Source of the DNA: an uncultured bacterium
GTDB taxonomy: Bacteria > Bacteroidota > Bacteroidia > Bacteroidales > Bacteroidaceae
DNA: 49,395 nucleotides
Direction: 5' to 3'
NCBI GenBank assembly: GCA_905215555.1
Contig: CAJMQU010000031.1
Location: 1-49,395 of the forward strand
Within the stretch, counting starts at the first letter, position 1. The number at the start of each line of letters is the position of its first letter. Under the pieces are notes generated by a model. The model searched no databases. It had not been told where the DNA came from and worked only from the letters and a program-made list of their open reading frames with translations. The position numbers and the translations under genes are program-made. Below are positions 1 to 8,075 of this stretch, one piece after another.

Positions 1-146
1 TTGAATATCGTATCATTCGATTGGTAAACCCAGGTTCCGATATAGGCATTTATATTATTTCCGGCACCGTTTATCTTTTTGGAGTTTTGAGCCAAAATGT
101 TGGCACTCATTAAAATAAAACACAAAATTAAATTGATTTTATGCAT
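1..146 (-). CDS. Small secreted protein, 5' part only (paralogue of next gene)
   Basis: The minus strand reads an open N-terminus from an ATG at 146 to the window edge, so only about 48 residues are visible. It begins with a Sec signal peptide (MHKINLILCF..., cleavage probably after ILAQ) and continues into a GTWVYQSNDTIFK segment that is almost the same as in the neighbouring gene at 362-943. It is therefore the second member of a tandem paralogue pair. Its leader (147-294) is identical to the leader of the other copy. The function is unknown; secretion to periplasm or surface is inferred from the signal peptide. The 3' end lies outside the window. Confidence 0.75.
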   Translation of the reverse strand, partial: MHKINLILCFILMSANILAQNSKKINGAGNNINAYIGTWVYQSNDTIF

Positions 147-294
147 AAGTTTGTTGTTTAGAGTTATACGATATTAAAATCCTGTTTGGATTTTGCTTTG
201 TTTCAGTATGTGGGCTCTTTTTGAAGTTGTTTTTCTGTTTTCAATAGTAACAAAGCTGACAATGAACAACTGAAAATAGAAAAACAACTCAAAA
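128..294 (-). repeat. 167-bp direct repeat, copy 1 (leader of partial gene)
   Basis: These bases are identical, by eye, to 925-1091 with an offset of 797 bp. The repeat covers the first codons of each paralogue and about 148 bp of upstream DNA. Inside it are a long imperfect inverted repeat (17-bp arms at 226-242 and 272-288, one mismatch) and a short hairpin AAAATCC/GGATTTT (176-182 and 188-194). Homology continues into the coding part with many substitutions, so the leader is more conserved than the gene. Confidence 0.9.
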
Positions 295-361
295 AGTAGC
301 GGGCAATAAGCTTAGAGAAATCTTAAACAAATTCTAAGAAGTCCTCCTTCTTAAAGTAAGG

Positions 362-943
362 TCATTCTTCTTTTGTTAATATTGCATGCTCCGGTACAGA
401 AAAGCCAATAGGTAATACCTTTGTAATATCAGTATCTTCTCTGCCTTCTACTTCCCACCAAATACCTTCTTTCTCATCCAAATGCCAAAGGAGCTTTTGC
501 GGAGACAGAAATTTGATATATCCAGCGGCAATCCCTTTACCGTTAAAGTGCTTCTTTCGCTGGTCATAAAACCGTATGCTCATATAAGGAGGAACGGTAT
601 TGCTTTCATGATAATCAGTGTTTGAGGCCCATATATATATATTATTGGGATGCATAGGTGAAGTTTCTTGGTTCCAGCATGTAGGTAAAGGCTTCATGTA
701 ATCTTCAATGACTTTTCCTTTTACAGAAAGGTAGTACCCACCATAAAGTACATTAAATACAGTAGAAGGGGATATTATTTGACCTTTTTGAAAAACAATC
801 TTGAAAATCGTATCATTCGACTGGTATACCCAAGTTCCTACATAAGCGTCCATATTGCCGGTACCCCTCTTTTTCTTTGGTTTTTGAGCGAAAATTCCGA
901 CGCTTATTAAAATGAGACACAAGGTTAAATTGATTTTATGCAT
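362..943 (-). CDS. Small secreted protein of unknown function (DUF6705-like)
   Basis: A 193-residue protein with a clear Sec signal peptide (MHKINLTLCLILISVGIFAQ) and a compact mature domain rich in aromatic residues (GTWVYQSND, GGYYLSV, IRFYDQRKKHF, LLWHLDEKEGIWWEVEG). The alternating strand-like pattern suggests a small beta-barrel or lipocalin-like fold; it resembles the Bacteroidota DUF6705 group, but that is from memory and weak. It is followed on the same strand by a truncated paralogue (1-146) with an identical upstream region, so this is a recent tandem duplication. It lies downstream of the JAMM lipoprotein and its coupled partner. No catalytic motif is visible. Confidence 0.7.
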   Translation of the reverse strand: MHKINLTLCLILISVGIFAQKPKKKRGTGNMDAYVGTWVYQSNDTIFKIVFQKGQIISPSTVFNVLYGGYYLSVKGKVIEDYMKPLPTCWNQETSPMHPNNIYIWASNTDYHESNTVPPYMSIRFYDQRKKHFNGKGIAAGYIKFLSPQKLLWHLDEKEGIWWEVEGREDTDITKVLPIGFSVPEHAILTKEE

Positions 944-1091
944 AAGTTTGTTGTTTAGAGTTATACGATATTAAAATCCTGTTTGGATTTTGCTTTGTTT
1001 CAGTATGTGGGCTCTTTTTGAAGTTGTTTTTCTGTTTTCAATAGTAACAAAGCTGACAATGAACAACTGAAAATAGAAAAACAACTCAAAA
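925..1091 (-). repeat. 167-bp direct repeat, copy 2 (leader of 362-943 gene)
   Basis: Second copy of the repeat at 128-294. The inverted-repeat arms are at 1023-1039 and 1069-1085 (GTTGTTTTTCTGTTTTC against GAAAATAGAAAAACAAC, one mismatch, 29-nt loop). The small hairpin AAAATCC/GGATTTT lies at 973-979 and 985-991. Read on the minus strand the small hairpin is followed by TTTTAATA, so it could terminate the upstream transcript or attenuate the next gene. The 105 bp between this repeat and the upstream gene (1092-1196) show nothing I can name. Confidence 0.9.
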
Positions 1092-1196
1092 TTGTCTTGT
1101 ACTCTCTAAAACTATATATACTCTTAGTCAAGTTGATATAATTTGCTTATATACCGACCCAATGTTATCGTTTGCTATTCATTTATATATAAAGTT

Positions 1197-1712
1197 TCAT
1201 TCAAAATCGAACCCTTTCCAATGCCAAAATTTATCTTTAGAGGTATCTCCATTGTTGTAAAACAATATAAATTCCATATCTTCTATAATGAAATCACGGA
1301 GATATCCCCTTATGGCTTTATTTTGATCTACTCTGTTTTTAAATTCGTATTCTGCAATCTCAGCACTCTCTGGGTATGGCTCATAAAATTTGATAAAACA
1401 ACAATATATTGGAAATTTCTTTACAAGATGAAACTTGTCATCTCCCCAATATGATATTTTTATACCTATTATTTCCCTCGGATATTTCCAATCCTTGCAA
1501 GACCTTCCTATATAATAGAATCTTAGTTCGAAATCATCTGCAAATATTCCGAACGGTTTATTGATATACTTTTCTATTTTCTTCCCTGTAAAATTAGTTT
1601 TTATATATTCTAACGTATCGTTATTGCATTCTTGCAAGGATATATATCCGTCTTGTGCAAAAGAGGATATGGATGCCACCAATAGTGACCAAATGAGAAT
1701 TAAATTTTTCAT
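1197..1712 (-). CDS. Small secreted protein coupled to the JAMM lipoprotein
   Basis: A 171-residue protein starting at the ATG at 1712 (MKNLILIWSLLVASISSFAQ, a Sec signal peptide). A longer frame exists upstream, but its first 30 residues overlap the end of the preceding gene and lack signal character, so the shorter start is chosen. The mature part is rich in aromatic and charged residues (FELRFYYIG, KFYEPYPESAEIAEYEF, FWHWKGFDFE). No family is recognised. Only 7 bp separate it from the stop of the JAMM lipoprotein, so the two are almost certainly co-transcribed and may work as a pair, for example effector and protective partner or two parts of one surface system. That pairing is inference. 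Confidence 0.7.
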   Translation of the reverse strand: MKNLILIWSLLVASISSFAQDGYISLQECNNDTLEYIKTNFTGKKIEKYINKPFGIFADDFELRFYYIGRSCKDWKYPREIIGIKISYWGDDKFHLVKKFPIYCCFIKFYEPYPESAEIAEYEFKNRVDQNKAIRGYLRDFIIEDMEFILFYNNGDTSKDKFWHWKGFDFE

Positions 1713-1719
1713 AAATTCG

Positions 1720-3684
1720 TTATTTACAGTTATACGGTATAATTTTATCTTCAATCGTTTGGGTATAGTATAATCCGAAAGAGTTGCTGCTTGAAGGCTC
1801 ACTTTTCAATATACGAATCCCTGAATTAGTCTGTTCGGCCAATTCGGCAAGCGACATCATGTGTCTGTCGGTTTCGGATAATCCTTTCAGTTCCTTATAG
1901 ATACTTTCCCATTTTTTATCTAAATCGGATTCTGCTTTAAACATCTTTGTTTCTGTATCTGAGAGACAGTCAGAATATTTAGAATAAAACAGTTTTGCTT
2001 TTTGGACATCTTCAATATATAGGGCATAATTACCATTGGTGGTATAGACATACGTGGTTGAATAAACATTATTATCAGACACCCATTTGGCTGTATTCAA
2101 GAAGTCGATTCCGGACGGTGGAGTACCGTTGGGATGATTATGTATGGTAGCTACAGTTGTAGTAAGTATAGTGACAGTGACACTGGTTGGAGAATTACCT
2201 GTTTTTAATTCCTTTAGTCTATACACCTCTTCATCCGAATAATAAGACAGGCCGATAGAGTTTTCATTATGTCCATTGGTTTTGAGAAGATCTTCAAAAT
2301 CACTGAAAGCAAATGTTTTGGGACCATCAGGATAGGTATTCTTCATCGTATTATACATAGTGTTCGCACTTGCTTTGATCTTGTTGGAAGCAGGAATTGG
2401 ATCACAGTTGCTATGAACTTCTTTACAGTGTCTTTTCTCACAAACCGGACATCTTTTTCCATCACATATTGGACAAGAAACACTCGCCCTTGTGGTTATG
2501 CCATCCATAATCAGTCCTCCGCATTCCGGACATTTGGGACCATTACAGTCATCCGGATTGTCCGGCTCTGTATTTTCATCATCGCAAGTGCAAGGATCAT
2601 TGCCGCAATTGGGACAACAAGTGCAGGGATAATTACGGCAATCCGGACAACAGATGCAAGGATCGTGTCCGCAGTCGGGGCATTGGGAATAGCAAGTGCA
2701 AGGGTCGCTTCCACATACGAAACACACATTGCAAGTACACGGATCATTCCCGCAATAATAGCAACAGTTGCAGTCGTCAACGTTTTGTCCACATCTGGTA
2801 CAATACTCAATCAAGACTTCGCATCCGCCACCGTCGTATGTATGATACAAACCACAAAAGGCACAATAGTAGACATCATTTTCCCAGTCGATAGAATAAC
2901 TGGAAGCTGATAAGGAGCGGTCTACCAGATTGATGGAAAGGAAGTCGTTGTCTTTCGAATAGTCGGATTGTTGCTGGCATCCAGCCCGGAAGATTTTGTG
3001 CGTTCTTTTGCCATTGGTATAATAATAGGCCGATTGGATGCGTCCGCTCGGATAAGACTTGTACCATACTCCGGTGAAAGCATGGTCGTCGGGAATATGA
3101 CGCATTGTTTTCATTTTTTTTCCGTGCTTTTTCATATAGTCTTTTTCTCCTATCAAGGTAACCATATAGCAATCTGTCTTTTTCTTCCCGAGCCTCTGTT
3201 CAAACACAAGCATGGACTCCGGTCTGACACGTTCAAAGATAGTTTTTTTTCCTTTTCGTTTCATTGTTTTATGGGCATATAATTTCCCGCCACTGATATT
3301 CAGAGGTATTTCTATATAGACGGATACTGAATCCGACCATTCTCTGGCTTCATCCCATAGAGGAACAATGTTACTCTCTTGAATATCCGGCAGACCGCGT
3401 GTGTGATGCTTATGCTGACACGCATCAGTGTGTACGTGGGTACTGTCTTTCGCGGTATCTATGCTATCATTCATTCCATGACCACCGTTTGCCTTGTCTT
3501 GTGTCTGTGGCAAAGTCAATAGGGGGATGTGCGAATAATACTTTTTTACTGCGTTGAGGCTTATGGCATCATCCGTTGTTTTCTGATTCCGCTCTTGCCG
3601 TCGCGAGTAGGGTAAATCATCAAAGCACGAATTCCATATCACTGCGAATAAGGCTAAGATGAATATTAGTTTTTTCTTTTTCAT
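1720..3684 (-). CDS. Lipoprotein with Cys-rich repeats and JAMM metalloprotease signature
   Basis: A 654-residue protein starting at the ATG at 3684, where MKKKKLIFILALFAVIWNSC gives a signal peptide and lipobox Cys; upstream in-frame ATGs would place charged residues before the signal. Residues about 60-280 form an unrecognised domain with a His-rich patch (HVHTDACQHKHH). Residues about 295-371 carry five or six copies of C-x2-C-G-x-D-P-C-x-C, a likely zinc-binding array, and further CxxC pairs follow. The C-terminal third has the JAMM/MPN pattern H-x-H-x6-S-x2-D (H515, H517, S524, D527; HNHPNGTPPSGID), with E474 in NENSIGL as the candidate upstream Glu. JAMM proteins are zinc isopeptidases or peptidases and also occur as polymorphic-toxin domains. 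An exported, lipid-anchored one is unusual. The substrate is unknown. Confidence 0.75.
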   Translation of the reverse strand: MKKKKLIFILALFAVIWNSCFDDLPYSRRQERNQKTTDDAISLNAVKKYYSHIPLLTLPQTQDKANGGHGMNDSIDTAKDSTHVHTDACQHKHHTRGLPDIQESNIVPLWDEAREWSDSVSVYIEIPLNISGGKLYAHKTMKRKGKKTIFERVRPESMLVFEQRLGKKKTDCYMVTLIGEKDYMKKHGKKMKTMRHIPDDHAFTGVWYKSYPSGRIQSAYYYTNGKRTHKIFRAGCQQQSDYSKDNDFLSINLVDRSLSASSYSIDWENDVYYCAFCGLYHTYDGGGCEVLIEYCTRCGQNVDDCNCCYYCGNDPCTCNVCFVCGSDPCTCYSQCPDCGHDPCICCPDCRNYPCTCCPNCGNDPCTCDDENTEPDNPDDCNGPKCPECGGLIMDGITTRASVSCPICDGKRCPVCEKRHCKEVHSNCDPIPASNKIKASANTMYNTMKNTYPDGPKTFAFSDFEDLLKTNGHNENSIGLSYYSDEEVYRLKELKTGNSPTSVTVTILTTTVATIHNHPNGTPPSGIDFLNTAKWVSDNNVYSTTYVYTTNGNYALYIEDVQKAKLFYSKYSDCLSDTETKMFKAESDLDKKWESIYKELKGLSETDRHMMSLAELAEQTNSGIRILKSEPSSSNSFGLYYTQTIEDKIIPYNCK

Positions 3685-3739
3685 AACTAATGTGTTTTTG
3701 TTGATTAATAATACATTCTTTTTTCCGGTTAAAATTCTT

Positions 3740-5272
3740 TTATTGTCTCTCACCTCCTTCCTTTGTTTTGCTCAAATACTCTTTTGCCAAATGTTTCACT
3801 TGAAGAGCGGTAGAGCCTTCTTGTTTGAATTTACTATGAATGATCGTGTGGGCGCTATTCAGTGCCTTATGGGTTTGGCCGGTTTCGACGTAGTGGCGAA
3901 ACAGATAGTATTGCGGCAAGACGTGTCCCGGAGCCATATTGCGGGCGATTGACAGAAACCGTTCCGCTTCCTCGTATTTCTGAAGCCGGTGACAGCAATT
4001 GCCTAAGTCGTACAAGATCCTTGAGGAAGGAAATAGCACGGATGCCCGCCGTAACATGACTTCTGCTTTGGGATAGCTTTTATTTTTGTAGAACTGCATA
4101 GCACAGGAAGCAATGTATATATGGTTATTCTTATAGCAAGGATAATATCCGAATAGTTTGTCCTCCAGTCCGGCACCGGGCAAGTACCCGTATTCATGAA
4201 TCATACTTTTTAATTCCCGTTCTTCGGACTTGAATCGCCATGCTCTGTAACTAAGGAGGCATGACACCGACAGGCAGATGGTTATCAAGATATATCGGGG
4301 ATAATAGCAGATGTTTTTTCCCGGATATGATGCCGCCATGACGGTTACCAGCAATATGATGGGCGTGATTTCCAACGGATATGAAAAAAAGGCAAAGATG
4401 CAATAGAAAGATAATACGGGGTGGAAAAACGACATGCTTCTGAACAACAAAAATAGCAGAATAAGTCCGATGATTCCATATTCGACTATGATGCGCAGGT
4501 ATTCGTTGAAAGTATGGCTGTTATCGGACGCTTTGAGCTTGTAGGGAGAGTCCGGATGGTTTGCAAAATACTCGGCTTGTGTATACATGTACCGGGATGC
4601 AAAGGTGTTTACGCCCGAACCTGTTAATGGGGAAGTATGAAGAAGCTGTCCGCTGTTTTTCCATATAAACAATCGCGCGTCGGCAGATTCTTTCTTCAGG
4701 AAGTAGAGGGCCGCCAAGCAAGAAAGGCACAATACCGCTACGGGAAATAGGTGCCGGTATCGGATTTTGCGGTGCCTTGCCAATAGGTGTATAAGGGATA
4801 TGAGCAGAGCTATCCATGCGGCTCGGGAATAGGAGAGGATGATAATTCCCGATATTGAGGCTGCTGCGGGTATCAATAGGGTAAAGATTGTTTTTCTGTT
4901 CTCCTTATAGCACAACGACATAAATTCTACGATTAATATCAGGCAGGCACCGATATAACCTGCCAAAGGTGCCGGGTTCTTGAAACTGCCTGTAACCGGG
5001 AAGTTGTTGTGGTTGGATTCTGCCCAACCACAAAATTGCCCCCATGCGATGAGGGACTGAATAAATCCGGTAATTGCGATTATACCCAATAACTTGTATT
5101 GACAGGATCGTGTCAAGCAACGCACTGCTGCATAGCAGAGTGCAACGCAACCCCATATCAACCAATCATTTTTGTCCATAAGGTTATCGGACGTTCCAAC
5201 GGTGTGGCAAATAAGGTAAAGCGCGAATGCGCAAGCGTATAAGTCGGTATATGTAAAGGCTTGTTTTATCAT
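3740..5272 (-). CDS. O-antigen ligase/polymerase-like membrane protein with TPR tail
   Basis: A 510-residue polytopic membrane protein. About ten hydrophobic segments occupy residues 1-340. The Wzy_C/O-antigen-ligase region is recognised from GSFKNPAPLAGYIG, the SYSRAAWIAL segment, a periplasmic loop with GSGVNTF, and SHTFNEYLRIIVEYGIIGL. The last ~140 residues are soluble with TPR-like helices (AEVMLRRASVLFPSSRILYDLG, then EEAERFLSIARNMAP). Members of this superfamily transfer or polymerise lipid-linked glycans in the periplasm; whether this one works on a glycan or a glycoprotein is not decided by sequence. It starts 3 bp after the transglutaminase-like lipoprotein, so the two are probably translationally coupled and functionally linked. 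Confidence 0.8.
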   Translation of the reverse strand: MIKQAFTYTDLYACAFALYLICHTVGTSDNLMDKNDWLIWGCVALCYAAVRCLTRSCQYKLLGIIAITGFIQSLIAWGQFCGWAESNHNNFPVTGSFKNPAPLAGYIGACLILIVEFMSLCYKENRKTIFTLLIPAAASISGIIILSYSRAAWIALLISLIHLLARHRKIRYRHLFPVAVLCLSCLAALYFLKKESADARLFIWKNSGQLLHTSPLTGSGVNTFASRYMYTQAEYFANHPDSPYKLKASDNSHTFNEYLRIIVEYGIIGLILLFLLFRSMSFFHPVLSFYCIFAFFSYPLEITPIILLVTVMAASYPGKNICYYPRYILITICLSVSCLLSYRAWRFKSEERELKSMIHEYGYLPGAGLEDKLFGYYPCYKNNHIYIASCAMQFYKNKSYPKAEVMLRRASVLFPSSRILYDLGNCCHRLQKYEEAERFLSIARNMAPGHVLPQYYLFRHYVETGQTHKALNSAHTIIHSKFKQEGSTALQVKHLAKEYLSKTKEGGERQ

Positions 5273-5275
5273 TTT

Positions 5276-7201
5276 TTATCTGAAGATGACTCTGTTTCTT
5301 TCAAATGTGAAAATTCTCTCTTCGCGTCCTTTCGTATGATTTCTGATCCAATACAGCCCGTTGACGGGTACCGAATCGAAATCAATGTATGAATATTCGG
5401 CCACTTTCATGCCCAGGCTGTTGAAGCCTTTGTCGTCACCTACCAGTAGCTCGTAAGTCTCACCGGGTACTATATTGTTATCATCCGTCAAAGGCAAGTA
5501 ATGAATGCGGCTGATGCTGGCCGGAGCGCCCAAATCAATAGCCACCCAATCCTGTATTTCGGCGGAAGTTAATTTGTCCCGGTCGGATAGGGCTGCCTTT
5601 TTCTGTTCAAATCCCTTTTCCTTGGGTGATGCGAAAAAGTTCCCTTTTAATGGAACGGTGTCATTGCCGGAGAAAAATTCCAGTTCAGCGATTGAGGTCT
5701 TTCTTGGAATCAAAATTCTCCAATACCGGTATTTATGCGGATGAGAGATGAAATGATCCGCATAGTTGGAATATGCGTTTTCTGACAAGGTGGATACTTC
5801 GACTGAGGGGATGAAAGAGGGGAGATGTGAAGCTTCTATTTTTGCCCCTACCATTTTGTCGCTATTGCGGTTGACCCAATTAACCAGCGGATATTTACGT
5901 TTGAGGCGCAGTGTCTGCGTCTGCTTTTTATCGGGGCGCAAATAGTGGGGCTTTCCTGTACTGGTTATTAGAAACGGATAGGATGCGGGAACTATTTCAT
6001 CATTGATCCAATATCCTGCAATGCAGGCAATGCCGGTTCCTACATTTTCAAATGTTACTGTATTCTCGCTGATCTCTCCGAAATGTATCGGGACCCATTT
6101 CTCATTATTAAATGCGCATAGGTAGGCGAATTTCCGTTTTTCCGTACTTTCATGGGTCAAATGGATATGGATGTTGAAAGTACGCTGATATTCATGGGAT
6201 ACATCTTTCACAAATGGGTTCTCAAAAAATGGGGGGATTGGTTCGTCTTTCACGATTTCCGATATCCAACGTCTGTTGCGGGCGTATGACCGACGAAAAA
6301 CCTTAATCGTACCGTTATGTGGATTTAAGGAGCGTTCGGGACCGGAATTATATCCTTGAAAAGGATAAGAATGTCCTGTATAGTGCAATACACTATTCCA
6401 ATAGTGCCGGTTTCCGCGAACGCCATATTGTGGAGTATAATCTATGTGGACAGGTACTCCTAAATCACGCATCACATATTGTACGCCATAGACATATTGA
6501 ACACAATTCCAGTCTTTTGCATTTTGTGATATTAAAGGATGCCGAAATCCGTGGAATATTTGATTGGCGTAAACGGTTGATTTATAAAGTATATCATTTA
6601 CAGCCTGGCATGCCTGGTAAGGAGAATATGCATATTCATCTATATGTGAGAGCCAGTCTATGGTAGGGGAGAATTCCGGTGACAATGAATCTCTCCAATA
6701 GGATAAAGGTTCGATATCAACTCTATATGGAAGTAATGTCTCGCAAAACTCGTCAAACGTCAAATGCTTTCCCCAGGGACCTTCCCAATGGAGAAAAGCC
6801 TTGTCTATATTATCTATTAAATAATCAGCCTTGATAATCTTTATATCTTCCACCTTTTGGGGATGGGCTAATTTTAGCAAGCTTGCCTGATAAGGGTAAA
6901 CATCAAATATGGCTCTTATATGTGCAGGAGCTTTAAGATATGCGTCATATTGCAAAAGATGTTGTTTGTAATTGCTTAATTCATCTGACAGAATGGAATA
7001 ATGTCCCGGCATGTTTTCTATTAAAAACTTTGCTGCTTTTAATTTCAAACTATCGGATTGGTTTACGGAGTAGTGTAGCAAGACCTTTTCCAGTTCAATA
7101 TGGTTGTCTCCACTTTGCGATATTGCTTGCTCTAACTGACTTTCTTGTTGGATACATGATGTCAGAATACTAAAAAGCATAAATGATATTATTGTTTTCA
7201 T
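5276..7201 (-). CDS. Lipoprotein with transglutaminase-like core
   Basis: A 641-residue protein with signal peptide and lipobox (MKTIISFMLFSILTSC). The middle contains a transglutaminase-like signature: C233 in DWNCVQYVYGVQYVMRDLG and H266 in GNRHYWNSV, the usual Cys and His of the triad; the third residue is not clear. The C-terminal ~150 residues (YRYWRILIPRKTSIAELEFF, then DWVAIDLGAPASISRIHYLP) look like a discoidin/F5-F8 beta-sandwich. Such proteins may be cysteine peptidases, glycan-binding, or inactive scaffolds. It heads the minus-strand run that includes the O-antigen-ligase-like gene 3 bp downstream. The divergent neighbour is a DUF4348-like gene with its own promoter. Confidence 0.75.
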   Translation of the reverse strand: MKTIISFMLFSILTSCIQQESQLEQAISQSGDNHIELEKVLLHYSVNQSDSLKLKAAKFLIENMPGHYSILSDELSNYKQHLLQYDAYLKAPAHIRAIFDVYPYQASLLKLAHPQKVEDIKIIKADYLIDNIDKAFLHWEGPWGKHLTFDEFCETLLPYRVDIEPLSYWRDSLSPEFSPTIDWLSHIDEYAYSPYQACQAVNDILYKSTVYANQIFHGFRHPLISQNAKDWNCVQYVYGVQYVMRDLGVPVHIDYTPQYGVRGNRHYWNSVLHYTGHSYPFQGYNSGPERSLNPHNGTIKVFRRSYARNRRWISEIVKDEPIPPFFENPFVKDVSHEYQRTFNIHIHLTHESTEKRKFAYLCAFNNEKWVPIHFGEISENTVTFENVGTGIACIAGYWINDEIVPASYPFLITSTGKPHYLRPDKKQTQTLRLKRKYPLVNWVNRNSDKMVGAKIEASHLPSFIPSVEVSTLSENAYSNYADHFISHPHKYRYWRILIPRKTSIAELEFFSGNDTVPLKGNFFASPKEKGFEQKKAALSDRDKLTSAEIQDWVAIDLGAPASISRIHYLPLTDDNNIVPGETYELLVGDDKGFNSLGMKVAEYSYIDFDSVPVNGLYWIRNHTKGREERIFTFERNRVIFR

Positions 7202-7367
7202 AAGTATTGGATATATCGTGTTATTGGCAGTAAAGGAACGGATATGATATGTATCTTCTTTGTAATATTATCTCATATGTTTGAAGATATGGGAACGGAT
7301 GGATTATTCTTATTTTCTGCGGACTAAGATAAACTACACCTTAACAATATTAAATAAGTTTGTTTGT

Positions 7368-7400
7368 TTTGTATCGCTTTCGGATTTTGCATTATCTTTG
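7368..7400 (+). promoter_or_regulatory. Bacteroides-type promoter for the DUF4348-like gene
   Basis: TTTG at 7368-7371 and TATCTTTG at 7393-7400 are separated by 21 bp and match the Bacteroides -33/-7 pattern (TTTG and TAnnTTTG). The gene start is 36 bp downstream. The rest of the 234-bp divergent spacer (7202-7435) is AT-rich with no other signal I can support; I did not find a convincing minus-strand promoter for the transglutaminase-like gene. Confidence 0.65.
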
Positions 7401-7435
7401 CGCCTGATTAATAAACCCTTTGACATTGTAACCAG

Positions 7436-7951
7436 ATGAAAGCAATTCACTTTGTATTTTGTCTTTTCGCGGTACTTATGCTGACGACTACGAATAGTCA
7501 GGCTGCCGCAGCTAATGAGGACTTCCAGGCATTCCTTAAGAAATTCACTTCCAGTGCCTCTTTCCAGTATTCCCGTATTAAGTTTCCGTTGAAAACTCCC
7601 ATTGCCCTGTTAGAGGAAGATGGTGAGACGGAGAAGACGTTTCCGTTTACACGCGAAAAGTGGGCATTGCTGGGTGAAGATATATTTAAAGAGGAACGTA
7701 TCACGGATGAAGAGGGTGGTGTCTATGTCTCCCGCTTCACGGTGAACAATCCCATGCACAAAGAATTTGAAGCCGGTTATGATGAATCGGAAGCTTCCCT
7801 TCGTGTGGTGTTCGAACTGGTTGACGGGAAGTGGTACGTTACCGATTGCTATACGGATTGGTATAACTTCGACCTTCCTATCAGTGAACTGCCGGAAACT
7901 ATCAGCACGATAGCCGAAGAAAATAAGGCGTTTGAGGAGATGTATCCTTAG
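7436..7951 (+). CDS. Secreted DUF4348-like protein
   Basis: A 171-residue protein with a Sec signal peptide (MKAIHFVFCLFAVLMLTTTNSQA). The mature part has FQAFLKKFTSSASFQYSRIKFPLKTPI, then an acidic linker, then VVFELVDGKWYVTDCYTDWYN and a short acidic tail. This arrangement fits the Bacteroidota DUF4348 family, whose members are small periplasmic proteins of NTF2-like appearance and unknown role; the family call is from memory. It has its own promoter and lies 124 bp before the lyase operon, so it may not belong to the polysaccharide system. Confidence 0.7.
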   Translation: MKAIHFVFCLFAVLMLTTTNSQAAAANEDFQAFLKKFTSSASFQYSRIKFPLKTPIALLEEDGETEKTFPFTREKWALLGEDIFKEERITDEEGGVYVSRFTVNNPMHKEFEAGYDESEASLRVVFELVDGKWYVTDCYTDWYNFDLPISELPETISTIAEENKAFEEMYP

Positions 7952-8003
7952 TGAACGTTTTCTTGCCGGTCAATCACTAAAATATACCTTTTTTGTACGA
8001 TTT

Positions 8004-8034
8004 ATGTGCCTTTTCCTTTAAAATGTGCCTTTTC
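8004..8034 (+). promoter_or_regulatory. Direct repeat upstream of lyase operon, candidate activator site
   Basis: ATGTGCCTTTTC occurs at 8004-8015 and again at 8023-8034, a period of 19 bp, just upstream of and overlapping a weak -7 box (TTTCTTTG, 8031-8038). TGTACGATT at 7994-8002 is also found upstream of susC at 26436-26444. AraC-type regulators usually bind two direct half-sites about two helical turns apart, so this is a plausible site for the HTCS of this locus. Binding is inferred. Confidence 0.5.
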
Positions 8035-8075
8035 TTTGCAATGTCGAAATATTGTGAACGAAACTAATACCGGAA

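Noticed and set aside
1713..1802. Longer start for the small secreted protein at 1197-1712
   Set aside because: The extension overlaps the upstream gene's C-terminus and would bury the signal peptide.
2269..2910. 213-codon plus-strand frame
   Set aside because: Antisense to the Cys-rich repeat of the JAMM lipoprotein; the repetitive Ile/Ala/Thr-rich translation is a product of the repeat.
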